Part shown: piece after piece, positions 1 through 7,213 of the stretch
Numbering within the stretch: the stretch's first letter is position 1
How the letters are laid out: the number at the start of each line of letters is the position of its first letter
From: CAHJXF01 sp038240015
Lineage (GTDB): Bacteria; Pseudomonadota; Gammaproteobacteria; Burkholderiales; Burkholderiaceae_D
DNA length: 7,984 nucleotides
Assembly (NCBI GenBank): GCA_038240015.1
Contig: JBBSEF010000110.1
Coordinates: forward strand, 1 to 7,984
Reading direction: 5' to 3'
The notes under the pieces: generated by a model
Told to the model about the DNA's origin: nothing
Database searches by the model: none
What the model saw: the letters and a program-made list of their open reading frames with translations, nothing else
Position numbers and translations under genes: made by a program

Positions 1-80
1 GGCGTCCTCACAGCGCTCTCGATGGCGCAACACCGGATACGGCTTACTTCACTTCGCTGCCACAGATCGTGGCCGCTTAA
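1..80 (+). CDS. IS3-family transposase (OrfB type), C-terminal fragment
   Basis: Reading from base 3 in frame to the TAA at 78-80 gives 25 residues beginning RPHSALDGATPDTAYF. The pattern RPHSAL-G-TP-x-AY is the usual C-terminal signature just past the catalytic DDE integrase core (rve domain) of IS3-family OrfB transposases. The catalytic residues themselves lie upstream, outside the window, so activity cannot be judged. The stop codon overlaps, on the opposite strand, the stop of the truncated marC frame: the palindrome TTAA at 77-80 serves both. The family call rests on the motif and the adjacent IS-like end; the subgroup is not determined. Confidence 0.8.
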   Translation, partial: RPHSALDGATPDTAYFTSLPQIVAA

Positions 81-139
81 CCCGCAGAGACTTCACTTAT
101 AAACCGCAAAACCCTGTCCGAATAACCGGGACCACTTCT
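1..139 (+). mobile_element. Right end of an IS3-family insertion sequence (partial, enters from left edge)
   Basis: The left edge holds the C-terminal codons of an IS3-type transposase, its stop codon at 78-80, and about 60 bases of non-coding end sequence. Read inward from the junction, the end runs AGAAGTGGTCCCGGTTATTC followed by GGACA, which resembles terminal inverted repeats of IS3-group elements in Burkholderiaceae as I remember them. The junction is placed near 139-142 because marC coding similarity stops exactly there. The exact last base is uncertain: the canonical TG/CA terminus is not seen cleanly. The left half of the element, the other inverted repeat and the target duplication lie outside the window. 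Confidence 0.75.
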
Positions 140-610
140 AAACACCAGCAACGCAATCGCGATACCGCTTCCGATCAGGCTGATTCTTTGCCAGATCGAG
201 CCGGCCTTCTCGGCATAGATGATGACGGTGCTGATGGTGCCCGGGCCCGCCAGCAAGGGAATGGCGAGCGGAACCACCGCGATGTTTTCCTTCAACTCGC
301 CTTCGACGGTCTCTTCGGGTGTGGTGCGCGTGCCGCCCGGCTGCGCGTTGATCATCGAGATCGCCATCAGCAACATGATGATGCCGCCGCCGACCTGAAA
401 CGAATTGACCGAGATGCCGAAGAAGTTGATGACCTGCTGGCCGAGCAGCGTCGTGAACGCGATCACGAAGGCGACCGTGATCGATGCGATGCGTACGATG
501 CGGCGGCGCTCGGCGCGGCTGTTGGTCGCGGTGAAGCTGATGAAGAACGGAATCGCGCCCAGCGGATTGACGAGCGCCAGCAGCGAGATGAAGGTCTTGA
601 AGCTGTCCAT
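77..610 (-). pseudogene. MarC-family integral membrane protein, 3' end truncated by IS3-family insertion
   Basis: The frame from ATG 610 encodes a MarC/UPF0056-family inner-membrane protein starting MDSFKTFISLLALVNPLGAI. The NPLG motif near the N-terminus and the later segment PLAIPLLAGPGTISTVII are family hallmarks. Hydrophobic segments lie at about native residues 5-27, 40-62, 70-85, 110-130 and 140-157. Similarity stops at LLVF (codon ending at 140). The remaining 20 codons are read out of the inserted element and end at TAA 79-77. MarC proteins are usually about 200-215 residues, so roughly 45-55 residues including the last membrane segment are lost. An upstream ATG at 649 stays in frame but overlaps the regulator gene; ATG 610, 10 bases past that gene's stop, fits the family start. 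The link of MarC to multiple antibiotic resistance has been disputed, so the native function is unknown. The product is probably non-functional. Confidence 0.85.
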
Positions 611-620
611 GTCTTCAGCT

Positions 621-1583
621 CTACACCTGATAGTCGTCGCCCGCTTCATGCGAGTCGCCGCGCACCAGTCGCTCGATCATCGAGCGATCGAACGCGGGCG
701 CAACCAGCTCGATGAAGTGATGCACATACGCGCGCAGCGTAGCGCCGCGTTTGACCGCGAGATGCGTGATCTGCGATCCGAACAGGTGTCCCGCCGGAAT
801 CGCGACGAGGTTCGCGTCGCGCTCCGGATCGTAGGCGATATTGGCGACGATGCCGACACCGAGGCCGGCTTCGACATAGGTCTTGATGACGTCGGCATCG
901 ATCGCGGCCAGTACGATATCGGGCGCCAGATGCCGAAGCGCGAAGGCTTCGTCGATGCGCGTGCGGCCCGCGAAAGCCACTGCGTAAGTAACCAGCGGGT
1001 AGGCGACGAGCAGGTCGAGCGACAACACCTTGTTCTTAGTCTGAGTGAGCAACCGATGGCCATGGGGCACGATCACCGCGTGCTCCCACGTGAAGCACGG
1101 CAAGCCGACGAGACCTTCGACGTCCGCGATCGCTTCGGTCGCGATCGCGATGTCGGCTTCGTCGCGCAACACCATGTCGGCCAATTGCCGAGGGCTGCCT
1201 TGCAGGAGCGCGAGATGGACTTCAGGATGCTGCTCGCGAAACGCCTGCACGACTTTAGGCAGCGTGTAGCGCGCCTGCGTGTGCGTGGTCGCGATCGTGA
1301 GGTTGCCGTGCTCCTGGGCCGAGAAGTCCTGTCCGACGCGCTTCAGATTCTCGGCTTCAAGCAGCACCCGCTCGATCACGGGAAGGATCGCGCGTCCGGG
1401 TCCGGTCAGCGTCTTCAGTCGTCGGCCATGACGAACGAAAATCGGAAAGCCGAGTTCTTCTTCGAACTCGATGATCGCCTTCGAGACGCCGGGTTGCGAG
1501 GTATGCAAGGCCTCGGCCGCAAGCGTCAGATTGAAATTCCTGCGCACGGCCTCGCGCACGAAGCGGAGTTGGTTGAAGTTCAT
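621..1583 (-). CDS. CysB/Cbl-type LysR-family transcriptional regulator
   Basis: This 320-residue protein matches the CysB branch of LysR regulators end to end; the family is usually 310-325 residues. The N-terminal winged helix-turn-helix covers about residues 1-60, with recognition-helix sequence HTSQPGVSKAI at 27-37. The effector domain follows from about 93. TTHTQARY at 99-106 gives Thr100, Thr102 and Gln103, and IATE gives Thr149. These match the sulfate-contacting residues of Klebsiella CysB by number, and Thr199 in PLVTY matches its Thr202. DADVIKTYVEAGLGVGI (229-245) is a further CysB signature. Such proteins control sulfur assimilation (cysteine synthesis, sulfonate use) and respond to sulfate, APS or N-acetylserine. 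Burkholderia carries several paralogues (CysB, SsuR and others), and I cannot say which this is, so no symbol is given. It starts 61 bases after secF with no evident promoter or terminator between. A purine-rich GAGAG lies shortly before the ATG. Confidence 0.9.
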   Translation of the reverse strand: MNFNQLRFVREAVRRNFNLTLAAEALHTSQPGVSKAIIEFEEELGFPIFVRHGRRLKTLTGPGRAILPVIERVLLEAENLKRVGQDFSAQEHGNLTIATTHTQARYTLPKVVQAFREQHPEVHLALLQGSPRQLADMVLRDEADIAIATEAIADVEGLVGLPCFTWEHAVIVPHGHRLLTQTKNKVLSLDLLVAYPLVTYAVAFAGRTRIDEAFALRHLAPDIVLAAIDADVIKTYVEAGLGVGIVANIAYDPERDANLVAIPAGHLFGSQITHLAVKRGATLRAYVHHFIELVAPAFDRSMIERLVRGDSHEAGDDYQV

Positions 1584-1644
1584 GCGCTCTCTCTGCCTTC
1601 CCGGCGGCGCGAGGCCGGCATGCCCACCGCGTCGGCCCTCGCCT

Positions 1645-2604
1645 TCAGATCACAGCGCCAGATTCTTCTTTCTTGAGCGGCTTGACGAGGTCTTCGCGCT
1701 TGACCCCCAGCCACTTGGTGATCGGCGCCATCACCAGCACCGATGAATAGATGCCGAACAGGATGCCGATCGTCAACGCGAGTGCAAAGAAGTGCAAAGT
1801 CGGGCCGCCGAAGAACAGCATCGACAACACCATCGTCTCGGTGAGTCCGTGCGTGATGACGGTGCGGCTCATGGTCCTCGTGATCGCGTTGTCGATCACA
1901 TGATCGACGGTGGCCTTTCTCATCTTGCGAAAGTTCTCGCGTATCCGGTCGGCGATCACGACCGACTCGTTGACCGAATAGCCGAGCACCGCGAGAGCGG
2001 CGGCAAGCACCGACAACGAGAACTCCCACTGGAAAAACGCGAAGAAACCGAGAATGATGATGACGTCATGCAGGTTCGCGACGATCGCCGCGACCGCGAA
2101 CTTCCATTCGAAGCGCAACGCGAGATAGATCACGATGCCGATGATGACGAACAGCAACGCGAGCCCGCCGTCGGTCGCGAGCTCCTGACCCACCTGCGGT
2201 CCGACGAATTCGACGCGCGTGATTTTCGGATCGGCGCCGCCTGCGGAGAGTACGGTCGAAGTGAGTTTCGCGGCATCGAGCTTCGCGTCTGGGGTCGCGA
2301 TCGATGGCGAAGCCGCCACATCCTTGAGCGACAGGCGCAACAACACATCGCGCGCAGTTCCGAAGTTCTGCACCTGCGGCTCGACCACGCCCGCCTTCTG
2401 CATTGCAGATCGCAATCCCTCGATGTTGGCCGGCTGCGCGTAGCTGGCCTCGACCACCACGCCGCCGGTGAACTCGATGCTGAAGTTCAAGCCGCGCGTG
2501 ACGAGGAACAATACGGCCAGCAAGAAGGTGATCAACGAGATGATGTTGAACACCAGCGCGTGGCGCATGAAGGGGATGTCGCGGCGAATGCGGAAGAATT
2601 CCAT
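1645..2604 (-). CDS. secF: Protein translocase subunit SecF
   Basis: SecF pairs with SecD in the SecDF complex of the inner membrane, which uses the proton gradient to help pull proteins out of the SecYEG channel. The 319 residues match the usual length (E. coli 323). A first membrane helix at about 17-36 is followed by the signature GLNFSIEFTGG (38-48), a periplasmic domain to about 140 ending in VEFVGPQVGQEL (131-142), and five more membrane helices between about 146 and 297. LGYSVNES (207-214) and ADRIRENF (218-225) form the conserved helix-4 region. Arg247 lies in TRTMSRTVITHG, matching the conserved E. coli Arg247. Position 213, Asp in E. coli SecF, is Glu here. The gene starts 18 bases after the secD stop with no clear Shine-Dalgarno sequence, so coupling to secD translation is likely. 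Confidence 0.97.
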   Translation of the reverse strand: MEFFRIRRDIPFMRHALVFNIISLITFLLAVLFLVTRGLNFSIEFTGGVVVEASYAQPANIEGLRSAMQKAGVVEPQVQNFGTARDVLLRLSLKDVAASPSIATPDAKLDAAKLTSTVLSAGGADPKITRVEFVGPQVGQELATDGGLALLFVIIGIVIYLALRFEWKFAVAAIVANLHDVIIILGFFAFFQWEFSLSVLAAALAVLGYSVNESVVIADRIRENFRKMRKATVDHVIDNAITRTMSRTVITHGLTETMVLSMLFFGGPTLHFFALALTIGILFGIYSSVLVMAPITKWLGVKREDLVKPLKKEESGAVI

Positions 2605-2622
2605 GCGGGATCTATTGAGTGG

Positions 2623-4491
2623 TCACGCGGGCTTCCACACCTGACCGATCGCGACGCTCGCCAACTTTTTCTTGCGTCCGTAGATCAGATTCACGATGCC
2701 GCGCGACACGAACACCGACGAGAAAATCGACGTCATGATCCCCAGGCAATGCACGACCGCGAAGCCGCGAATCGGACCCGAGCCGAACGCGAGCAATGCG
2801 AGGCCCGCGATCAAGGTCGTGACGTTGGAATCGAGGATGGTGCCGAACGCGCGTTCGTAACCTTCGGTGATCGCGGTCTGCGGCGACTTGCCGTTGCGCA
2901 GTTCTTCGCGGATGCGCTCGTTGATCAATACATTGGAGTCGATCGCCATACCCAGGGCGAGCGCGATTGCGGCGATGCCCGGCAAGGTCAAGGTCGCCTG
3001 CAACATCGACAAGAGCGCGATCAGGAACAACAGGTTCGACGCGAGCGCGACCACCGAGATCAGACCGAACAACACGTAATAGAGAATCATGAACACGGCG
3101 ATGGCGGTGAAGCCATACACCGTCGAGAGGAAGCCGCGGCGAATGTTGTCGGCGCCCAGCGACGGTCCGATGCTGCGCTCTTCGATGATCTCCATCGGTG
3201 CTGCGAGCGAGCCCGCACGCAGCAACAGAGAGGTGTCGTTGGTCTCCGAGGTCGTGAAGCGACCGGTGATGCGGAAACGATTGCCGAGCTCGCTCTGAAT
3301 GACCGGCGCGGTCACCACCTCGCCCTTGCCCTTCTCGAACAGGATCAGCGCCATGCGCTTGCCGATATTTTCGCGCGTCACGTCGCGAAGCGATCGAGCG
3401 CCTTTCGCATCGACGTTCAGATTGACATCGGGCTGCTGATTTTCGTCGAAGCCCGGTTGCGCGTCCGTCAGGTTGTCGCCGCTGAAAATGACCTGCTTTT
3501 TGACGAGCAGCGGCACGCCATTGCGATCGGTAAAGCGGTCGTCCCCGAACGGCACGGTGTTTTGTCCGACGGCCGCGCTCGCTTCGGGAGACTCGTCGAC
3601 CATGCGCGCTTCGAGCGTTGCGGTACGGCCGATGATGTCCTTGGCCTTCGCCGTATCCTGCACGCCGGGCAATTGCACGACGATGCGGTCACTGCCCTGC
3701 TGCTGAATCACGGGCTCCGACACGCCGAGTTGATTGACCCGGTTGTGCAGCGTGCTGATGTTTTGCTTCAACGCGTTGTCTTTGACGCGCTGGATCGCTT
3801 CGGGTCGAAAAGTCGCAACCAGTTTGGTCGATGCACCGTCGTTCTGTGCCGCAAAGACCAGGTCGGGCAACCCGTCTTCGAGTATTGGCAAGGCCTTGCC
3901 GGATGTTTCAACGTCACTGAATGCGACCTCGATCGCGTTGCCGCCGGGTACGACGACGCGCGCGATGCCGTTGTGACGGATGTTCTTGTCGCGCAACAGC
4001 GTTCGCGCATCACCGGTGAGCGCGTCGAGCCGCTTCGTCAGCGCGCTCTTCATGTCGACCTGCATCAGAAAGTGAACGCCACCGCGCAGGTCGAGACCGA
4101 GGTACATCGGCAACGCGTGGATCGCGGTCAACCAGCGCGGCGAGTCGGCGATGAGGTTGAGCGCGACGACGTAGGTCTGATCGTCGACATTCGGATTCAG
4201 ACCTTTTTGCAACACGTCCTTGGCGCGCAACTGCGCATCGTTGTCGGTCACGCGAACGCGCACCGAAGGCGACTGACCGTTGTCGAAGAACATGCCGGTG
4301 ACCGTGATGCCGGCCTTTTTCAGCAACTCGTCGATGCGATTCATCATCGAGGCATCGACCTTCACGGTCGCCTTGCCGCTCGTCACCTGCACAGCCGGCG
4401 CTTCGCCGAAGACGTTAGGCAATGCGTAGAGCAAACCGACCGCGAGCGCGACAGCGATGACGACGTATTTCCAGAGCGAATAGCGATTCAT
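2623..4491 (-). CDS. secD: Protein translocase subunit SecD
   Basis: SecD is the larger subunit of the proton-driven SecDF export factor. The protein has 622 residues (E. coli 615) and appears intact. An N-terminal membrane helix lies at about 8-26. The signature YLGLDLRGGVHFLMQVD (130-146) opens the large periplasmic P1 domain, which includes RVNQLGVSEPVIQQQGSDRI (251-270). LLLRAGSLAAPMEIIEER (422-439) and IGPSLGADNI (441-450) lead into five C-terminal membrane helices (about 455-605). Asp518 in GMAIDSN corresponds to E. coli Asp519, a residue needed for proton-driven function. FGSGPIRGFAVVHCLGI (about 567-583) and the C-terminus GQVWKP are typical of betaproteobacterial SecD. The start lies 24 bases after the yajC stop; ATG 4491 gives the standard N-terminus MNRYSLWKYV. 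No strong ribosome binding site is seen. Confidence 0.98.
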   Translation of the reverse strand: MNRYSLWKYVVIAVALAVGLLYALPNVFGEAPAVQVTSGKATVKVDASMMNRIDELLKKAGITVTGMFFDNGQSPSVRVRVTDNDAQLRAKDVLQKGLNPNVDDQTYVVALNLIADSPRWLTAIHALPMYLGLDLRGGVHFLMQVDMKSALTKRLDALTGDARTLLRDKNIRHNGIARVVVPGGNAIEVAFSDVETSGKALPILEDGLPDLVFAAQNDGASTKLVATFRPEAIQRVKDNALKQNISTLHNRVNQLGVSEPVIQQQGSDRIVVQLPGVQDTAKAKDIIGRTATLEARMVDESPEASAAVGQNTVPFGDDRFTDRNGVPLLVKKQVIFSGDNLTDAQPGFDENQQPDVNLNVDAKGARSLRDVTRENIGKRMALILFEKGKGEVVTAPVIQSELGNRFRITGRFTTSETNDTSLLLRAGSLAAPMEIIEERSIGPSLGADNIRRGFLSTVYGFTAIAVFMILYYVLFGLISVVALASNLLFLIALLSMLQATLTLPGIAAIALALGMAIDSNVLINERIREELRNGKSPQTAITEGYERAFGTILDSNVTTLIAGLALLAFGSGPIRGFAVVHCLGIMTSIFSSVFVSRGIVNLIYGRKKKLASVAIGQVWKPA

Positions 4492-4515
4492 GGGTGTGAC
4501 GTGGACGACCGCTGA

Positions 4516-4875
4516 TCAGATCGCCTTGACGGTGCCCTTGGGCAACAGCGCTTGTATCGCCGCTTTCTGTATCGTCATCTCGACCGCGCCCGCATTTGCC
4601 GAATTCGTGCCGACGACGTTGCCGACTTCGATCACGACGTATTGATCCGTGACCTTGTTGACCTTGCCGAGCACGCCGCCCGATGTGATCACTTCGTCGC
4701 CGCTCTTCAACGCTTCCATCATCGTGCGCTGTTCTTTCGCACGCTTTTGCTGCGGGCGAATCAACAGAAAATAAAACGCGACGATCATCAACGCGGGAAG
4801 CGCCATCTGTTCGATGGAAAACCCGGGGGCAGCAGCGGCGCCCGCAGCCTGCGCGTAGGCGTTTGAAATGAACAC
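4516..4875 (-). CDS. yajC: Sec translocon accessory protein YajC
   Basis: YajC is a small single-span inner-membrane protein that associates with SecDF and SecYEG. The 119 residues begin with a short Ala-rich N-terminus, then one membrane helix at about 24-40 ending in the hallmark FYFLLIRPQQKRAKE (34-48), followed by a cytoplasmic domain with GDEVITSGGVLGKV (59-72) and the terminal LPKGTVKAI. The start codon is GTG at 4875-4873; GGAG at 4884-4887 sits 8 bases upstream and supports it. YajC proteins I recall from related bacteria are nearer 105-112 residues. The extra length seems to lie at about residues 86-98, where a Gly/Asn/Ala-rich stretch precedes EMTIQKAAI. The gene heads the yajC-secD-secF operon. 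Confidence 0.96.
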   Translation of the reverse strand: MFISNAYAQAAGAAAAPGFSIEQMALPALMIVAFYFLLIRPQQKRAKEQRTMMEALKSGDEVITSGGVLGKVNKVTDQYVVIEVGNVVGTNSANAGAVEMTIQKAAIQALLPKGTVKAI

Positions 4876-4883
4876 GATAGTTT

Positions 4884-4887
4884 CTCC
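4884..4887 (-). promoter_or_regulatory. Shine-Dalgarno site for yajC (supports GTG start)
   Basis: GGAG on the minus strand, within CGGAGAAAC, lies 8 bases before the GTG start of yajC. It is the clearest ribosome binding site in the window and decides in favour of the GTG codon at 4875. Confidence 0.75.
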
Positions 4888-4933
4888 GAAAACAACTTGA
4901 CTATGCGCAGCGTGGCGAGCGCGTCGAGAACAA

Positions 4934-4959
4934 CGCCGGCCAAAAATTAACAGCCGGCG
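4934..4959 (-). repeat. Inverted repeat in the yajC leader
   Basis: Perfect 7-base arms, CGCCGGC at 4934-4940 and GCCGGCG at 4953-4959, flank a 12-base AT-rich loop. The element lies just downstream of the predicted -10 box, around the expected transcription start. No T-run follows in the minus direction, so it does not look like an intrinsic terminator. It could be an operator, a leader hairpin or chance in GC-rich DNA. Confidence 0.4.
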
Positions 4960-4968
4960 ATTGTAGCA
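4960..4968 (-). promoter_or_regulatory. Candidate extended -10 promoter for yajC-secD-secF
   Basis: On the minus strand TGCTACAAT gives an extended -10 element (TG, one base, then TACAAT, five of six matches to TATAAT). A start point is expected near 4952, leaving a leader of about 75 bases before yajC. No good TTGACA-like -35 is seen at 16-18 bases, which is tolerable for extended -10 promoters. Placement in the only sizeable gap between tgt and yajC supports it. Confidence 0.5.
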
Positions 4969-4970
4969 TC

Positions 4971-5012
4971 GGCCCTCGAGCGAATTTCCGCACGCCGACT
5001 TCCGCGAGGGCC
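4971..5012 (-). terminator. Possible hairpin after tgt (no T-run)
   Basis: Arms of 8 bases, GGCCCTCG at 4971-4978 and CGAGGGCC at 5005-5012, enclose 26 bases that can pair further (CGGAA with TTCG, slightly bulged). The structure begins 7 bases past the tgt stop, where a terminator or an RNA-stabilising 3' hairpin would sit. Without a following T-run it is at best a weak or Rho-assisted terminator, so readthrough into yajC remains possible. Confidence 0.35.
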
Positions 5013-5019
5013 GTGCGGC

Positions 5020-6153
5020 TCAGCCTTCGAACACGCCGCGGGCGCGATCCTCTCGAAAGCGCGCCACGAAATCGATGACGCGCCCTTCCGTAATCGCGTC
5101 GCGCAAGCCCGCCATCAACCACTGGTAGTAATGCAGGTTGTGCAGCGTGTTCAGGCGCGCACCGAGGATTTCGCCGACGCGCGACAGGTGATGCAGATAG
5201 GCGCGCGAGAACTGGCGGCACGCGGGACACGCGCAGGTTTCGTCGATCGGTCGCGTGTCGTCCTTGTAGCGCGCGTTGCGCAGCTTGAGATCGCCATGGC
5301 GCGTGAACAGCCAGCCGTTGCGCGCATTGCGCGTAGGCAGCACGCAATCGAACAGGTCGATACCGCGCATCACGCCATCGACCAGATCTTCAGGTTTACC
5401 TACACCCATCAGATAACGCGGACGATCGTTCGGCAGGCGCGGGCCGACGTGATCGAGTATGCGCATCATGTCTTGCTTCGGCTCGCCGACCGACAGGCCG
5501 CCGATCGCATAGCCGTCGAATCCGATGGAGATCAATCCGGCGAGCGACTCGTCACGCAGCGATTCATGCATGCCGCCCTGGACGATGCCGAAGAGCGCGT
5601 TGTGATTGCAGAGCGCGTCATGCGCGTCGCGTGATCGTTGCGCCCAGCGCAACGAGAGCCGCATCGACGAAGCGGCATCGGCTGTCGATGTGAGAACGCC
5701 GTTGGTTTCGTAAGGCGTGCACTCGTCGAACACCATCACGACATCGGCATCGAGCACGTGCTGGACGCGCATCGACTCTTCGGGCGTCAGCAAGAGACGG
5801 TCGCCGTTGATGGGAGACGCGAAGGCGACGCCTTCCTCCGAGATCTTGCGCATCTTGCCCAGGCTCCAAACCTGAAAGCCGCCCGAGTCGGTCAGCAGCG
5901 GTTTGTCCCAGCCGATGTAGGCATGCAAGCCGTCGAACTTGCCGACGACGTCGAGCCCCGGTCGCAGCCACAGATGAAAGGTGTTGCCCAGGATGATTTG
6001 CGCGCCGAGCGCCGCGAGTTCATCAGGGCTCACGGATTTGACCGCACCGTAAGTGCCCACTGGCATGAACGCTGGCGTCTCCACGTGACCATGACTGAGA
6101 GAAAGACGCCCACGGCGCGCGCGGCCATCGATTGCGATGAGTTGGAATTTCAT
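5020..6153 (-). CDS. tgt: Queuine tRNA-ribosyltransferase (tRNA-guanine transglycosylase)
   Basis: Tgt swaps the guanine at wobble position 34 of tRNAs with GUN anticodons (Asp, Asn, His, Tyr) for preQ1, an early committed step of queuosine formation on tRNA. The protein has 377 residues, normal for bacterial Tgt. TDSGGFQ (88-94) holds the general acid/base Asp89, VFDEC (141-145) holds the base-recognition Asp143, and GIDLFDCVLPTRNAR (264-278) holds the nucleophile Asp266. GIVQGG (189-194) and YAIGGLSVGEP (215-225) complete the base pocket. The zinc ligands Cys307, Cys309, Cys312 and His338 are all present. The ATG overlaps the queA stop in the tetranucleotide ATGA (6153-6150), indicating translational coupling; no separate ribosome binding site is evident. 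All key residues are intact. Confidence 0.98.
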   Translation of the reverse strand: MKFQLIAIDGRARRGRLSLSHGHVETPAFMPVGTYGAVKSVSPDELAALGAQIILGNTFHLWLRPGLDVVGKFDGLHAYIGWDKPLLTDSGGFQVWSLGKMRKISEEGVAFASPINGDRLLLTPEESMRVQHVLDADVVMVFDECTPYETNGVLTSTADAASSMRLSLRWAQRSRDAHDALCNHNALFGIVQGGMHESLRDESLAGLISIGFDGYAIGGLSVGEPKQDMMRILDHVGPRLPNDRPRYLMGVGKPEDLVDGVMRGIDLFDCVLPTRNARNGWLFTRHGDLKLRNARYKDDTRPIDETCACPACRQFSRAYLHHLSRVGEILGARLNTLHNLHYYQWLMAGLRDAITEGRVIDFVARFREDRARGVFEG

Positions 6154-7211
6154 TCGCGTGATTCGCTTTGGGTGGGTCGAGCGTGGCGCGAGGGTTCGAT
6201 CAGCATCGCGTCTCCATAGCTGAAGAAGCGATACCTGTGTTCGATCGCGTGGCGATAGGCCGCACGAATTTGCTCGACGCCGGAGAAGGCAGAAACCAGC
6301 ATCAGCAGCGTGGACTGCGGCAGATGAAAGTTCGTCAGCAGCAAATCGACGATCTTGAAGACATAGCCGGGTGTGATGAATAGACGCGTCGCGCCCGCCC
6401 CTTCTCGCAAATTGCCTTCGGCGTCGCTGGACGATTCGAGTGCGCGAAGGGTCGTGGTGCCCACAGCGACGACCCGGCCTCGTCGAGCGCGCGTTGCTTC
6501 GATCGCGTCGATCAACTCTTGCGCAATCGTGTAGCGCTCCTCGTGCATCACGTGCTTTGACAAGTCGTCGACGCGGACCGGAAGGAACGTGCCGGCGCCC
6601 ACATGCAGCGTCAAGGTCGCGGTCGATATGCCGCGGATGCCGAGCGCATCGAGCAAGCCGCGATCGAAGTGCAGCCCGGCGGTAGGCGCGGCAATGGCGC
6701 CCGGCTCACGCGCCCAGATGGTTTGATAGCGCTCCGAATCCATCGCGTCGGGTGCGTGCCCGATGTAGGGCGGCAGCGGCACGCGGCCGTGCTTCTCGAG
6801 AACGCGCTCAACGTCGGCGTCGAAATCAAGCAAGAAAAATTCGCCCTCGCGTTCGACGACAGTCGCAACGCACGGTTGGTCCTCGGTTCCGAAATGAAGG
6901 TGCGACCCGAGCTTGGGTGCATGACTGGCTTTCAATTGAACGCGCGCGCGGCGCGCGCCTTCGATTCGTTCCACCAGAATTTCGATGCGACCGCCAGTTT
7001 CTTTAAGCCCAAAAAGGCGCGCGTTAATCACTCGCGTGTCATTGAATATCAGCAAATCACCGGCGCGCAGCAATGACGGCAATTCGACGATGCGTTTATC
7101 ATCCAATTGACCATTCGCACAAACCAACAAACGGCTTGCGGACCGCTCCGGCAGCGGATGCTGCGCGATCAATTCATCTGGAAGATCGAAATTGAAATCG
7201 GAGCGACGCAA
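6150..7211 (-). CDS. queA: S-adenosylmethionine:tRNA ribosyltransferase-isomerase QueA
   Basis: QueA transfers and isomerises the ribosyl group of S-adenosylmethionine onto preQ1 in tRNA, giving epoxyqueuosine, the step after Tgt. The 353 residues match the family length. Conserved blocks are FNDTRVINARL (56-66), HGRVPLPPYI (141-150), AAPTAGLHF (174-182), TLHVGAGTF (201-209), VGTTTLRALES (250-260), LLTNFHLPQSTLLMLVSAF (291-309) and RFFSYGDAMLI (328-338). The start is TTG at 7211-7209. It is chosen because RRSDFNFDLPDELIA aligns with the E. coli N-terminus beginning MRVTDF, and because an in-frame stop lies only four codons upstream (7226-7224). No Shine-Dalgarno sequence precedes it and the leader is AT-rich. 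The gene begins about 40 bases after the rRNA operon terminator and is coupled to tgt by a 4-base overlap. Confidence 0.97.
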   Translation of the reverse strand: MRRSDFNFDLPDELIAQHPLPERSASRLLVCANGQLDDKRIVELPSLLRAGDLLIFNDTRVINARLFGLKETGGRIEILVERIEGARRARVQLKASHAPKLGSHLHFGTEDQPCVATVVEREGEFFLLDFDADVERVLEKHGRVPLPPYIGHAPDAMDSERYQTIWAREPGAIAAPTAGLHFDRGLLDALGIRGISTATLTLHVGAGTFLPVRVDDLSKHVMHEERYTIAQELIDAIEATRARRGRVVAVGTTTLRALESSSDAEGNLREGAGATRLFITPGYVFKIVDLLLTNFHLPQSTLLMLVSAFSGVEQIRAAYRHAIEHRYRFFSYGDAMLIEPSRHARPTQSESRE

Positions 7212-7213
7212 AA

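Noticed and set aside
611..649. Upstream ATG at 649 for marC
   Set aside because: It would overlap the preceding gene and add 13 residues not typical of MarC; ATG 610 gives the family N-terminus.
1584..1644. Possible promoter or terminator between secF and the LysR gene
   Set aside because: The 61 bases are GC-rich with no -10-like box and no stem followed by a T-run.
405..1676. A 423-codon plus-strand frame opposite marC and the LysR regulator
   Set aside because: It is an antisense shadow of well-supported genes, with the same biased composition and no motif.
1792..4515. A 907-codon open frame on the plus strand opposite secF and secD
   Set aside because: It lies antisense to two clearly recognised genes. 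Its product is rich in Arg, Asp, His and Gln with no recognisable domain, as expected for the complement of a GC-rich, strongly codon-biased gene.
5131..6219. Plus-strand frames opposite tgt
   Set aside because: Tgt is intact with all catalytic and zinc residues; the opposite frames are composition-driven and have no family features.
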